From: Heterocephalus glaber
Taxonomy: Eukaryota; Chordata; Mammalia; Rodentia; Bathyergidae
DNA: 64,000 nt
Direction: 5' to 3'
Assembly: GCF_000247695.1 (NCBI RefSeq)
Contig: NW_004624779.1
Location: forward strand, 2,019,905-2,083,904
In this document: one piece after another, positions 1 to 12,249 of the stretch
Numbering within the stretch: position 1 is the first letter of the stretch
How the letters are laid out: each line of letters starts with the position of its first letter
Program-made: the position numbers and the translations under genes
The notes under the pieces: model-generated
The model's database searches: none
Told to the model about the DNA's origin: nothing
Seen by the model: only the letters and a program-made list of their open reading frames with translations

Positions 1-117
1 GGAAGGGGAAAAAAATAAGAACCAAGATACTCATGTAAAGGTACAAGATCCCAATGATGAATGTAACTGTACTGTATACCTAAAATGTACCAATAAACTT
101 AATGGAAAAAAATTATA
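1..117 (+). mobile_element. L1 3' end (3'UTR and A-rich tail), cut by the window edge
   Basis: The purine-rich stretch, followed by AAGAACCAAGATAC and then AAAATGTACCAATAAA, ends in an A-run at about 108-114. The same block is found at 61721-61938 in the same orientation and, reverse-complemented, at 19690-19800, 56036-56150, 56320-56410 and 62036-62120. It is therefore the terminal 3'UTR of the L1 family active in this genome. Only the last part is visible; the rest lies left of the window. Confidence 0.85.
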
Positions 118-1770
118 GAATATTATGACAACAGTGAGGTAAATCTCTAAATTGTTTTCCACAGAGTGTCCCTGCCTCAGAATCCTCGCTGACAGAAGAT
201 TTGGTCTATACTGTATGGCTTGCCTGTGCTCATTTAACTTCTGGATCACATTTCATGTGGTGCTATTGGTGTTTTGGAAATAAAGTTTTACTTAACAAAC
301 TCTACTCTGAAAACAGGTCATTGTGGCTGTTGGGGAGATACTGAGGTGTGTCTATGTGTGAGGTTTGTTATTCACAAGTTCCACTCTCTGGGTGTCCTCA
401 GGTCCATCTACTCGTGGTGCTACCTATATCTTCTCCACAGTGCCACAAGGCTCAGAATAACTTGACTTAAATTGAAAGAGATGTCTGAGCTTGGAGTACA
501 GTGTCAGATTAAAAGTCTTCTTTTAACTTGAATCTTAGAATACTCTTAAAAGATTCTCTCAGATACCGTGGCATAGAGATGAGAAAATAAAAATGCGATG
601 GAGAGGAGCGTTATAAAATAAACAAGAACATTTTTTTATCATACCTTTGAAGAAACTGTTAGAAAATTCAAAGAAATTTCAAGTAAGTATGAATCTCCGT
701 AATGCTTACCCCAAGAATTGGCTATCCTTTGGCCAATAATCAAGTACCATAAAACAAATTAAAATGAAGAATAATAAAACTTCTACCATACTTGCTCAAA
801 AAGTTTGTGAGTTTCTGCATTGAATGGAACTTCTCAGTACCCTGTTTGTATAGGAATTCCAAATTCTACCTAATGTCCAAGATTATTTTCTACAAAGAAG
901 CCTTAAATCTTCACTAAAATTTTCAGTACACAAAAATATTTTCTTACTTTGGACTTCTTATTCCCTCCACAGGATGAAGAATGCCTGGCATGTATCATCT
1001 ATATTTAAATTAGTATTTTTGTAATTTATTGCCTTTCCATTTAGATGTGTTTTATTTCACTAAATTTTTTCAAAGTTTCTTTGAAATGAGTATCTTATTT
1101 TAATTTGAATTTTTTAATATGTGAGGTTAACCATAATTTTGTATGGTTATCAACAATTTGTATTTCTTTTTCTTGAAAGAACCTGTTCAAAATTTCTTAT
1201 TTTCTCTAGCAAAAGAAAGATCCAATAATCATGATAGTGTACTCAAGAAGAAAAATAGTAAGTAATGAAAATAAAATTGGTACAGCCACTTTCTTCACAA
1301 ATTTTTATTCATGACATTAATTCAATTTCTTTATAGTTTATATAAAATGTCCATAAAAAAGAAATATATCCTCTGAAATATCAACTTTTCCCAGTAATTA
1401 CAAAATATTCATATTTTTATAAGACAGATGATGGGTCAAATTTTAGTCAGGTCTTAACTTTATATGGTTATAATCCATTCTCATATAACAACATAATTGC
1501 TTATATAAATAAATTAGTATAAATTGAAATATTACACTACATAACTAAAACAAACCAGACTTCAAAACATAAACGTGCTAAAAGATAATTATGATGGCTT
1601 CAGATTTTTAAATTTTTCATCAATTTTAATTCTAGTAATCAAAATAGTTTGGCTACATTTATTTTAGCAATGAGCAGTTCACATCACTAAATGTAGTGGA
1701 ATTATATCGCACAATATTTTCATAGGTGACCCTAACTCCACAGATCTCATCTCTTTATTTTGTCCTGTAA
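118..1770. other. AT-rich stretch with nothing recognised
   Basis: I see no repeat family, RNA gene or credible reading frame here. The longest frames are under 75 codons and have no recognisable protein content. Confidence 0.5.
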
Positions 1771-2245
1771 TAAGTTTTAATTTAAATTTTTTTATTAGTA
1801 CATATTCGCTGTACATGATGTTTCCATTCCTCGTGTGGAGTTGGTACCTGTATATAATAACCTCTTCATTCTTTTTTTCTTCCCCTTTCCCTCCCCTTCC
1901 TTGCCTCTTCTTCCATATCTTGATTCCCCTCTCAATTGATAAAGATCTTTCTTCCTAATTACTATTTTTATCTTTTAGTTTTCTCTTTACAATTTATGTT
2001 TCTTATATAAGAGAAATCATGTGATATTTAAGCTTGTGTATATGATTTATTTCACTTAACATTATAGTCTCAAGGTGCATCCATTTTCTTACAAATGACT
2101 CCAGTTTATCTTTCTTTATGGCAGAGTAGTACTCCATTGTGTATAAATATCACATTTTCTTCATTGATTCATCTGTTCATGGACATACACGTTTCTTCCA
2201 GGATTTAGCTTTTGTGAATTATGCTGCCTCTTGTTAGCACATATA
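1771..2245 (-). mobile_element. Old L1 3' end, antisense
   Basis: Read on the minus strand, this holds the end of L1 ORF2 followed by an L1 3'UTR. On the plus strand the telltale pieces are GCAGAGTAGTACTCCATTGTG at about 2122-2142 (reverse of the ORF2 MEYY-type codons) and ATTTCACTTAACATTATAGTC at about 2049-2069 (reverse of the LSEI-type codons). The pyrimidine-rich block at 1860-1930 corresponds to the 3'UTR purine tract. It is more diverged than the L1s at 19.7 and 56 kb, so it is an older insertion. Confidence 0.75.
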
Positions 2246-4080
2246 TTGCCTTTAAAGAAACATGCTAATGTGTTGTATATAGCAGAACAATAATCTGGCC
2301 CATATTTACTCCTTGATATGTTTTACTACAGAATCCTTTCTCTCTGCAAGAGGCTGTGTTGGAAAGCCTGCACCCTTGTTGTCAGTGATTTTCAGTTATT
2401 TTCCTTCATGTCCTAGGGTTAATCTGAGGAGTAGCCCTGAGAGTGGCTAACAGAATGGACAGCTCAGGTAGACAGTTGGGAGTCCACGTCTCTTAATGTA
2501 ATAAAAATGTGGACTTCTGGCCTTGCCATGATGATATAACAAGACACTGTACATGTACAGATCCAGCCGAAGGTAACTTCACTGACCCAAGGGCCAACAA
2601 AGGGTGTGAACAGAATTCAGCTTGAAGGGTAGTGCTGAACCCTGCTATTCCTTCAGAGGAGCTTGGTCTTATCTGCAACAAAGCAGAATAGCAGAATTGA
2701 GTACATTTCTAGCTGTTCTTCTTGTGGGCCAAGGCTATCAGAACTTATTTCTATCAAATAAAAATTTAAAATTGATACTAGGGTTTTCCTCATAACATTT
2801 AAAAAACAGAATTCACATGTTATTTACATGATTCAAATTATTCTTCCTTTTTTCTTTCTCTTTTTATAAGAAATTCATATTATTTATTTTTGTATGAAAG
2901 ACACTGATCATTTTTAAAAAGCATATATATGGCAGATGAATGGATTTCTTACATAGTTAAATGGATTTTTTCCAATTATTTAAAAAATAGTATTCTTTTC
3001 TTTCTGAGACTTTTGGGAGTTCACTAACCTATGTTAGGGTTAATCTTATATTAAATGACCAAAATCACTACTGGTAACAAGTAGAGAAGATACTGACAGA
3101 CATGGTAGAACTTTAAGAAGAACACTCTTCATCCTAGAGATGCACGGAATTAGAAACCCAAATGCTACTAAGAAGCTCCTGTTTCTATTTCTCATCTAAT
3201 CCTTACAGGCCGTAATCTCCTTGCCTAAGTGTTAGACAGTCAGACCCTAGAAGTATAATGAGATGCTCTGCCAGAACTGATAGTCTTATATCAACAGCTG
3301 CACTACCAGTTTCCACTAAAGAAATAACAGCAGACAGTTGCTGTAGTCAGACCAGTGGATCCAGTGCCGTGAGAGATTTACCTGGACTGCCATACATTAC
3401 TGGCCTTGGAGTACATTGAAGTCATTGCCAGAAACATCAGGAAAATGTGAACTTTCTCAGCTTGTTCCAGGCTTATGACACCAAGCAAGAAGCTAACAGA
3501 CCTAAATAAAGACTGGAATGAACGGTGACATGCAGAGCTAGGTTGTGCTACCACAGGGAAGCTGCTTAACACAGCACAAGCTCACAAAGGAGGAACCTTG
3601 GACCATCTTTAGCTACTGTCTGTCTCCTTAAAGATCAATGTGGCTTATTTTCATTTTTCTTTCTTTCTTTTTTTTTTTCAAAATGTGGTTTTGGGGTTCT
3701 GTCATGTACATCTGGAGTTGTCATATGGCCTGTGGGGAGAGTCCAGAAAAATACTTGGAAACAGTACTAGACACATTACCTGTTCAGCAACACTTAGAGA
3801 ACTATTTGCAACACTGTTTGAGGCACATAGGACCTTTTGATGAAATCTTCCCCACTCCTCCTTGCTCACAGCCTCTGCATCAACTGAAGGGCGTCTCTTT
3901 CTGAGATCTCATGTTCTGGCTTGGGGGCTGCTGGAGAATGCTGTTGCTAATCTTATGCTTTGAGGGAGGCCAACTCTAGGTCCCTGATTGGTTTGAAGGG
4001 ACATTCTCAGAATTTTTGTATGATTTGGGGGTATCTTTACCCCTCATATTTTCTAATAAACTCCTTAATTTAGAAAATGA
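2246..4080. other. Unassigned DNA; possible old LTR or retrocopy near 3640-4065
   Basis: No repeat was identified with confidence. From about 3640 the sequence is less AT-rich and ends with CTAATAAACTCC at about 4050, a polyadenylation-like signal of the kind found near LTR or 3'UTR ends. The 88-codon plus-strand frame at 3638-3904 shows no recognisable domain. An old LTR, a retrocopied 3'UTR or plain unique DNA are all possible. Confidence 0.3.
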
Positions 4081-7000
4081 AGAAAAGAATCACAGGAAAA
4101 AGCATTGGTTGGGTGATGTTGGGCCACATGATCGTCACTGTGACCTGCGAATTCTGGGACTGGACACGCTGATCAGGAGCACGCAGCTCTGCCCAATCAG
4201 TACTGCAGGTGCGGGAGGGAGAAAAGCAGTCCTCCCACAGTAGAGCTGGCTGTGTTACACAGATCAGGCCTACCAGTCAGAAGCACTTACACAGAGGCTT
4301 TGTTTCTAAAAGCAAACATTAAATGCTGCCTCACTGTATCAGAAATGCTGCAAAGGCAGAATATTGTTAATAAATCTATCCAAATGGTGGTGTGGAGGAA
4401 GACCACTGTTGCCTTTGGCATGTCGCTAAAATGGTCTGGTCCTCAGGGCCTTTATCTGCAAAGTGAGCACAAATGACTACATTATAGCTTTGTTTTAAAG
4501 GCTGGAAAGCCGAAAACATATCTGCATACTATCTCCGGGGTCTAGTTCACAGTGTAGGCTCAGATGGTGGTAGCCATTGTTGTTACTGGCTGTTGTTGCA
4601 AGATTTTGCAATGGAAGCACTTATCCTGGTTTTCTTCCAGCAAGGCACATTCTTTCTGAACCCTCTGCTGAGACTGGAAAGCTTCTTTTTTTCTTTTTTT
4701 CACCTTGTAGCACAAAGGAAAATGTTCCACAATGCTCACAATGCATAATTATCCCGCTTCTTTTGCTTCTATCCTTTCCCCCTCTAGGTCCCTACTTTCA
4801 GCTTCTTCTCTCTCCCTTTTCTTTTATCTCCATTTTAAGGTTTTCCTTGTTCCATCACTCTTCCATCTTTGCCGGCCCAGGGCCGACTCTGCCCACTGAG
4901 GGATGCCAATGCTCTTTCAAACTTCCGGCACAGTTCAGCAGATAATATGAGGTCCATAAAGTTTCTAACACCAGGATCTGATCACAAATGATGCATTTCC
5001 AATCCTGACAACCTATTTCTTCTGGGATATGAAAGGAACATTGTGGCTAATTATATGGAAAAGAGTTGTATACTAAACTTGACTGCTTGATCCCACAAAT
5101 CACACTGACAGATTGCTTTAGACAGAGTTCAGAGAAAATGGTTTTAAAGATGAAAACTACACATGTATTCTGTGCAGTAAAGTCCTTGAGAAAAAAGGGT
5201 GGATTCAAGATCCAAATTCTCCGGTTTTCTGTGTGGGGGTGTGCTACGACAGACCAAATCTCATTGTGGCTGTCACATTTGATTGGTATTAGCATATTGC
5301 TAAGGCATCTTCCTTTTCAATAAGCAATATGTGTTATGGAAATGCCAACTCATATTAAAATGTAATTAGAAAATTAATCCTCTTCTTTTCATAATGATAG
5401 TACATTTAAAATTCAATATACACATTTTGCTACTTGCACTGTATAACCCATTCTACTTTCCAATCATACACATTGGTAGTTCAGGTCAATATATAAACAT
5501 AAACTCAATATAAATTGAATGCACTCGAGATATTATAGTTAGCTATCTGTAGGACCAAATATAGCCGAATGTATCATTAAACTTCATAATTTCACCTCAC
5601 TAACAAATATGTGTCATACTTAGTTTCAAAGTGCATTCACTCTTAATCCTTAACGCAGTCTTGATTTAGGATCTTATTCTATGCTGTTCTTAGATCTTTT
5701 CTCTGTGTATTGACAATGGTGTCATTATCCTCAGTATGGAAATCCTCCTTCCTAAAAGACATTTCTGTAATTCCCTTAGCAGAGTAACTTGTTCAGTACT
5801 TTTTTGATGATGGTGATGTTAATATAAAAATACCCTACATTATGTAATTGAGGCTGTTTGACAGTGATTTATGCATTTGTAACACCTTAAGACTTTGCCA
5901 TTAACAAGTGTCATCCATGTCAAAACATAAAAGATAATTACTTTGTGGAAAGAGACATTACCCAAGTAATTCCTTAGAAGTGTATTTTTTTCCAGTAGAA
6001 ATGAAATTGTATGCCATTGCCAATGAGAGCATTTCTTACATTCATCAATGCATAATCTTAATCTTAATGAGCTCCCAATCACATTTGGCTGTCATAGGCT
6101 TGTAAATATCTTCTAGATCTGTTACATGGTTCCATTAATTAGTATGTATATTTTCAAGAGCTTAAAATAGACATAATATTAAGCAGAAGATTTTGAGATG
6201 TGTTCTTGACATCTTGTTTGGTTTTTACACTATTCATAGGCTAGAGCAGCTTAAGCATTAGTTGAACAGCCTTTTCTATTCTAATAAGATAGAGAACATA
6301 TGTTACAGGCGCTCAGCAACTTTAAAAGAGAGATGTTAATATTGTCTCTTTTTAGGTTTTACTAGAAAAGAGAAATTGTCATAAAGATACAATATACACA
6401 TTTTTGGAATATTGGGAAAGAGCTATTGAGGGTGGAGCGACACTCTTAAAACTGATGAATTCGATCAACTCTTTGAGTGTTTTAAATGTTTCACAATTAA
6501 GAGCCAAGTTTATGACTGTAGAGAAAGTAATATGCTGATTCTTTAGAAAACTTGATAATCAGTAGACAGTTGGTAGACAGAGATATTCAAATAGTACATT
6601 TCTATTTGATTTTGTAGGAAAGATGCTGTGGAATATAAAACCAGCTCACCTTGAAGAGCTCATAGTTTAAAAATCTGACTCATAGTCTTTATGCTCCAAT
6701 GTCTTATTTCAGTTTTAAATTTTGCTAATCATAAAGCATATGTGACAAACGTGTGGTAGAAACCTGTCACTATAGGTCATGTCTCAATGATGTCTTTCAA
6801 TAGCTAGTCAGTGTAACATGTCTTTGTACATTTTCTGAAGCACTTTAGTGACTATAGTGACTTACACAGTTCCATCCATGTGATAAAACATGTTGCAAAT
6901 TTTAAAATCAGCTTATCTTTATTTAAAACAACCATCATTGTTTCTATGACATGATTTCAAATGGCTGTCAATTAATAACTTTGTACTGTGTATTTTAACA

Positions 7001-7192
7001 GTTATAAATGGCACTCTAAATAAATGTGCTCAGTGCTTCATTAGCATCTTCTATTAGGATTTTGCATAACTATATACTTAATGAAGCATTGCAATAATTT
7101 TGAATAATTACAATTTGGTGATATAATTTTCCTACAAAAACAGATTTGTTTGAAAATCTACATGACATTAGTAAGATTTCAGAATAAATAGT
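4081..7192. other. Single-copy-looking DNA without a recognised gene or repeat
   Basis: Neither strand shows a long reading frame, a known SINE or LINE, or an LTR. The block at 4100-5340 is richer in GC than its surroundings. The block at 6700-7190 is rich in homeodomain-type TAAT/ATTA sites (for example GTCAATTAATAAC near 6967). Both could be conserved non-coding sequence, but this cannot be shown from one genome. Confidence 0.4.
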
Positions 7193-7575
7193 TGTTAGTT
7201 ATATTTCTCTCATTGTTAAGACAAAATGGCCAGCACCCAAAGTTAGATGGGGAGAGGTTTATTTAGCTCTTGCTTTATAGAGGTTTCAGTCTATAGTTAG
7301 CTGTCTCCAAGGCAGGATGGCATGGCAGAGAGGCATCGCAGAAGAGAAACAGTTCATGGCAGGAGGAAGGTAGCAGAGGAAGCAAGACAGGGCCACAGGT
7401 ATTTCTGCCCCTTATATCTTATCCAGGCCCATCACACCCTTAATCCCCGTGCCCCTGATGCTAGCACTGCACTGTGAATCAATCCCAGCATCACACACCC
7501 TAGATCCAGCCACCTCTGAAAATTCCCCACCTATGACTGCATGAGGCTTTGGGAGACATCTAGACACAGTCCAAA
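7193..7575 (-). mobile_element. Solo MaLR-type LTR, antisense
   Basis: The minus strand carries an LTR of the same family as those at 25216-25597 and 49428-49817. Shared features are GGTTTATTTAGCTC, AGAGGTTTCAGTC, CTCCAAGGCAGG and a tail like CATCTAGACACA on the plus strand. Length is about 383 bp. The flanks read ATAGT and ATAAT, a 5-bp target duplication with one change, which suits an LTR retrotransposon. No internal ERVL-MaLR region flanks it, so it is a solo LTR. Confidence 0.75.
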
Positions 7576-10500
7576 ATAATAATTTTAAAAAAGAATGGTT
7601 TTAAGCTCCTCTTGATTTACTTCTCTGTTCTGGAAAATTTTTTTTAATAATGTAATCATATTATCTACAGTGACTACTGTGAGACAAGTTTTATGAGTAG
7701 AATCAACTTCTTCCCAAAAGTAAAAATAGCTCTCAACATAGTGCAAATGTGTATTCACCTTAAAATAAAAAATATTTTCTTGGTTAATGCAGTTGGATGC
7801 TAGAATTAAAAATGTTTTATTTATGTTCTCAAGTCCATTAGAGGGGCAGTAACTCAGAAATAAAATTAATAAAAGAGATGAAAGTGCTTCCTAAACTGTA
7901 AAATGCTAAACAAACACTACAGTCTGAACATCTTAACTCTCCCTCCTAGCTCAGAGATAATTCTATTGGGCAGAACAAGTAACGCAGAGCATCTCATGCT
8001 TGTGAGTAGTAAGTTATTTTTCTCTAGGCTAAGAGCTTAGTGAGGACAGCAAATGTCTGGAATGTCTGTTTTTCAGCCTACATATCTCATTTCAGCAACC
8101 AGCTGGGAAATTCCTCTGAAATTCCATTGCAAATAATGCTGTAGGAGGCACTTCTGAGAGCCAAAATTAAAAATAATTCAATTTAGAGAACTAAGTACAA
8201 GGCTTTTATTTTCAAAGATTCAGTTATAAATATAGTTTGCATTTCAAATGATTAAAATGATATTGTTATAATGACAGACTTCAGTAGAGGTGCTAGTTAC
8301 TTTAGCTTAGTTTAAAGAATTCAAGTACCTCTGGTTCGTGGGCCTTAACTGGCCTCAACAAAGGTGACTTGTGATGTAATATTAGTTCCCTCGGGAATAA
8401 TCAAGGTTTTAAATGCATATTAAAACATTAAAAATGTGCAAATGGCTCTTTGGGAGGAATGAGTTGGCACAAGTATTTTTATTGTGGATCGCTACTTGTG
8501 TCTTTGTGCTTGGAGTGGTAAACAAAAAATGTTCTATTACGGGAGGAAATTAAACTGAGAATAAAGATAAAAGGCTTTAATATAAGCAGTATCCAATTTA
8601 AACTAAGGTTAATTTAAGTTGGTTTACTGGAAGTTGGAGACCATTTTCTAATGAAAGTTATGCTCTGAATATTAAGTAAGAGAATAAAGCTAGTGCACAT
8701 GCATACACACACACGCAGAGTGCAAATTCTCCCTTAAAGGACATAAAAAATCAAGGGAAAAAAGGTAAAAAAGAAAAGGCTTCTGATCCTCTGAATCCTC
8801 GCTCTGACAAATACTGTTTTATTTGGAAGGGGAGGTCAGTTTTGTAAAGAATGGGGGGGAGGGTGTGTTGATTCCTTTTAGGACTAAAAATATATTCTAT
8901 GGTTTTTATTTTACTTTTTTCAGCTTATCAATATAATAGTAATATTATGTTTTATCAATAGTGTCACTTTTGACTTTCAAATATAAGATGGAGGGGCAGA
9001 AGCTCAATAACAAGATTGATAATTTCTAGAACCCATTCAGTGGGGAAGAGGATACCCTATAAAGAGGAAGAACAAAAGAGACTTAAAGGGAGAGTATTTC
9101 TGGGTACAACAAAAATTCATTGTGTTGTGTCAACTGCATTATGGGAAAAACATATCAAACCAACAGAAACCAACATCCTATAAACAAACTGAAGGAATCC
9201 ACACACATAGGCAGATTTCTAGAGATCAGAACATCTGGTCATCCATTTTCATTACAAACCGCCAGGTGGGGCCAAAGCCGTAGAGGAGACAGTAACTGTG
9301 GACACTGTGAAGAGCAATTAGGATGAAAATGCCCAGAAGAAAGGGGTGGAAGTCAGGGATCAATATGGGATATTTAGGGTTATGCAAGAGTCTCAAGTTT
9401 TCTTGCTCATGAGAGAGTAGAGGTTGATGAGCCAGTCTATGTTTCTTCTTTTTTTTTTTTCTCTTGGTCTAATTTGTTCATATTTTAAAGCATCAGAGTC
9501 ATGAAAATAAAAATTGCTACTAGTTCTATTATTATGGAAAAATGCTGAAAGATAAATGATATTTTCCTTTGTCATTATAATTTCAGTCTTAAAGCATATA
9601 CAAATATGATTGGATTTTTGTCTTTCATATAAGAAATGGTTTTGGTATTGATAAAATGGCCAATATCCATGCACTATACTTGCCAAAACTATTTATGAAT
9701 ATCTAGTTGTTAATTAAATACAAACTGTTGAAACTTGCTGTTCAAAGTATAGCTAATGTATTTTTAAACATTTTAAAAAATTTTGGGGTGTACCAGAATA
9801 GCTGTTTATATGAAAAGGATTTTGCTTTTCACCAAGAAAAAGTTATTATTATGATGTCCTTTTATAAACTTAAAAGTAGTATAAGAACTTAATGCAATCT
9901 CTCTTTTATATTATTATGCAATATTGCCATTTTTGACACTAAGCACAATGTCTAATCTAAAAATAGTGTTCTTTAGAAGAGAGCTGTTCAAATATGTTAA
10001 CATTACCATACAAATGATGAGTAGTTAAATTTATTATTAGTAAATGGGAATCCTACTATTGTACCTTTTTCTTCCAATTTTATCTATTTAAAATGTATTC
10101 TTTAACATAATTATATAAAGACAAATTTAATCTTAATGTGTCAGAGAGTATTATCATCTTGCAAGCAGCACTCCAAGGTTAATAATGTCTGGGAATATAA
10201 AGTGTTTTTGACTGTAAGATTAGTCTTATTTGAAAAAGGCTTTAAATTTCATTTCAAAGGAGATTTCATGCCCCATGAAATTTAAACTATGACATTTAGA
10301 AAACATTCACTTTATTATAATGCACTGAAAAATTATAGTACAAATGCTTCTTGTTGCTATCCATCAAAACTGTTGGTGGAAATGTAGAGGGATTATTTTC
10401 TTAGACAAAAATTATGTGACAGGCTGAAAAAAAAGAATGTCTCCAACTGTTCATCCTGAAGTCAGGTAATTATTGCTTCAATTATGTTATAGAGTGTTTT

Positions 10501-10807
10501 GAAATTAGGTCCTACAATTGGTTCAGTTTATAGTTAGATAATCTATTGTTTAATGAATTTTCCATTTTCTCTATATTCTATGAAATGATCTACATGCTTT
10601 AAATTAAGTTTTGAGGAAATCTTTAAAATATTTAGTATTATTTCTGTGTCACAAACTAACACTTGAAAGAGTAAGGCACAAAAATGTGGCACTTTTAAAT
10701 GCTAACATAAAGATATCATTTATCACAGAGCATTTTAATTTATTCTGGCTAGAGCTTCACTCTGATTTGACTGTCTTTTCAAAACAAAACTATATATATA
10801 TAATGTA
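7576..10807. other. Single-copy-looking DNA; candidate conserved block at 8050-8760
   Basis: No repeat family or gene was recognised. The interval 8050-8760 has an ordered, non-repetitive look, with clustered sites resembling transcription-factor motifs: ATGCATATTA (octamer-like), AACAAAGG (SOX/TCF-like) and several TAAT cores. That is inference only. A (CA)n-like tract sits at 8703-8716 and a T-run at 9448-9461. Confidence 0.35.
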
Positions 10808-10884
10808 TTTTTTTTTTGGTACTGGGGATCGAACTCAGGACCTTGCTTTTGCGAGGCAGGTGGGGGAGCTAAATCCTCGGCCCT
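10808..10884 (-). mobile_element. ID-type tRNA-like SINE, antisense
   Basis: A T-run (the element's A-tail reversed) is followed by GGTACTGGGGATCGAACTC, the reversed B box and 3' part, and then GCGAGGCAGG and GAGCTAAATCC, the reversed A-box side. It is about 77 bp and matches the other ID-type monomers in the window. It carries its own pol III promoter elements but has no protein-coding capacity. Confidence 0.85.
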
Positions 10885-10953
10885 AAAATATATTTTTAAT
10901 GATATCAAAACATCTAAGAAACTCGTATTAGTTTCCTATGAAATATTGTGCAT

Positions 10954-11040
10954 TGGGGGGCCAGGAATGTAGCTCAGTGATGCCGCTGCCTGCTTCACAA
11001 GTGCAAGGTCCTAAGTTTGATCCCCGGTACCAAAAAAAAA
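10954..11040 (+). mobile_element. ID-type tRNA-like SINE, sense
   Basis: The sequence GGCCAGGAATGTAGCTCAGTG gives the A-box side. AAGTTTGATCCCCGG gives the B box, and an A-tail ends at 11040. Flanking copies AAATATTGTGCAT (10941-10953) and AAATATTGTGGAT (11038-11050) form a 13-bp target duplication with one mismatch, overlapping the A-tail slightly. This supports LINE-mediated insertion. Confidence 0.88.
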
Positions 11041-11050
11041 TATTGTGGAT

Positions 11051-12249
11051 GATGATAATACTTTTCATTCCTGAGATTTACATTACATTCATTATGACTG
11101 AAAATTACACTTTAATGTCTATTTTGCTTTTTAAAAAATCTAAAACTGACTTATTACTCAATATTTCTAAGAAATTCCTAACTTATTCCTATGACTACCG
11201 AAAGTCCATTAGCAGGCACTCTATAAAATTCAGTTGAGTAAATATAGAATATGTTATTATACAGGAAATATTGTGTGAATTATACCTATTTTGGTTTCAA
11301 TATAAATAAATCATATCCTATCAAAGAAGATGAGTGCTTATATTTCATATAAAAAATTTTTAAGCAAGAACAACTCATTTAAGCTCAAATAGAAACAAAT
11401 AAAACAAAACACGAAGTATATATCTTCCTTTTAACATTTAAGTTGAAAACCAAATGAAAAATTACTCATACTAGAAGTATAAGAGACTGAGAAGTCATCT
11501 TCATACTTTTGATCCAATTGGTCAATAGTCAAAAGTATTTTCTCGTCTGGGGCACTCTGTATAGGCCCATCCACAGATTTTCTGGAAGAGTTAAGCAACT
11601 AACAATAAATTCCCACAACCTGTACCTATGATCCCACTAGAAATTTGCATTGGTACTGAACACATCAGGGGAGAAAATATATCCTTGAGAAGTAGTCCTA
11701 TTTAGATGGTTCTTAACGCCATTTGCAGTCCGAATTCACATCAACCAAGCTGTCAAAAATCCCAAGCCAGGAACTTGTTTGGAAAAGGACCTAGACTTGT
11801 AATTTCTCTAGTGTTCCAGAACCACCAGAGCCAGTGAAACGGAAGAAGAGGCAGGCAGATCTGGGATTACACAGAGTGAAATTTATGGGGGATGGACTTC
11901 TAAAGCATGGTCTTGGGCAGCAGCAAGATGATGAAGATTCCCATCATTTGATTAGGAGAGGTGCATATACTGGTTAGACCAAAGTGACTTTAGCCAACCT
12001 GCAATGTCCCTTGTTTATCCTAACATAATACTGAAGAGTCAGGCTCATTTCATCACCAGGGTTTGGTCGTAAAACTCCGGATACCACTCGAGTGGACTTA
12101 TCTGTTATTGTTTGCTGGGAAAAGGTGTAGGGAAAACTGAGGAGGATGCCTCTGGGGAAATGAGGGGACAACTCCACATGTCGATAGTATGTCAAACAGA
12201 ATGTTCATGGAGAAGCAAATAGGAATCCTATGGGAAAGATGTTACTTTT
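11051..12249. other. Unassigned DNA
   Basis: No gene, RNA or repeat is recognised with confidence. The less AT-rich part at 11700-12200 may be the 5' side of the neighbouring ancient L1/HAL1-like element, but I cannot show this. Confidence 0.35.

Noticed and set aside
9262..9280. CTCF-like site (CCGCCAGGTGGGGCC)
   Set aside because: It has several mismatches to the CTCF core, and a single weak motif without conservation or binding data is not adequate support.
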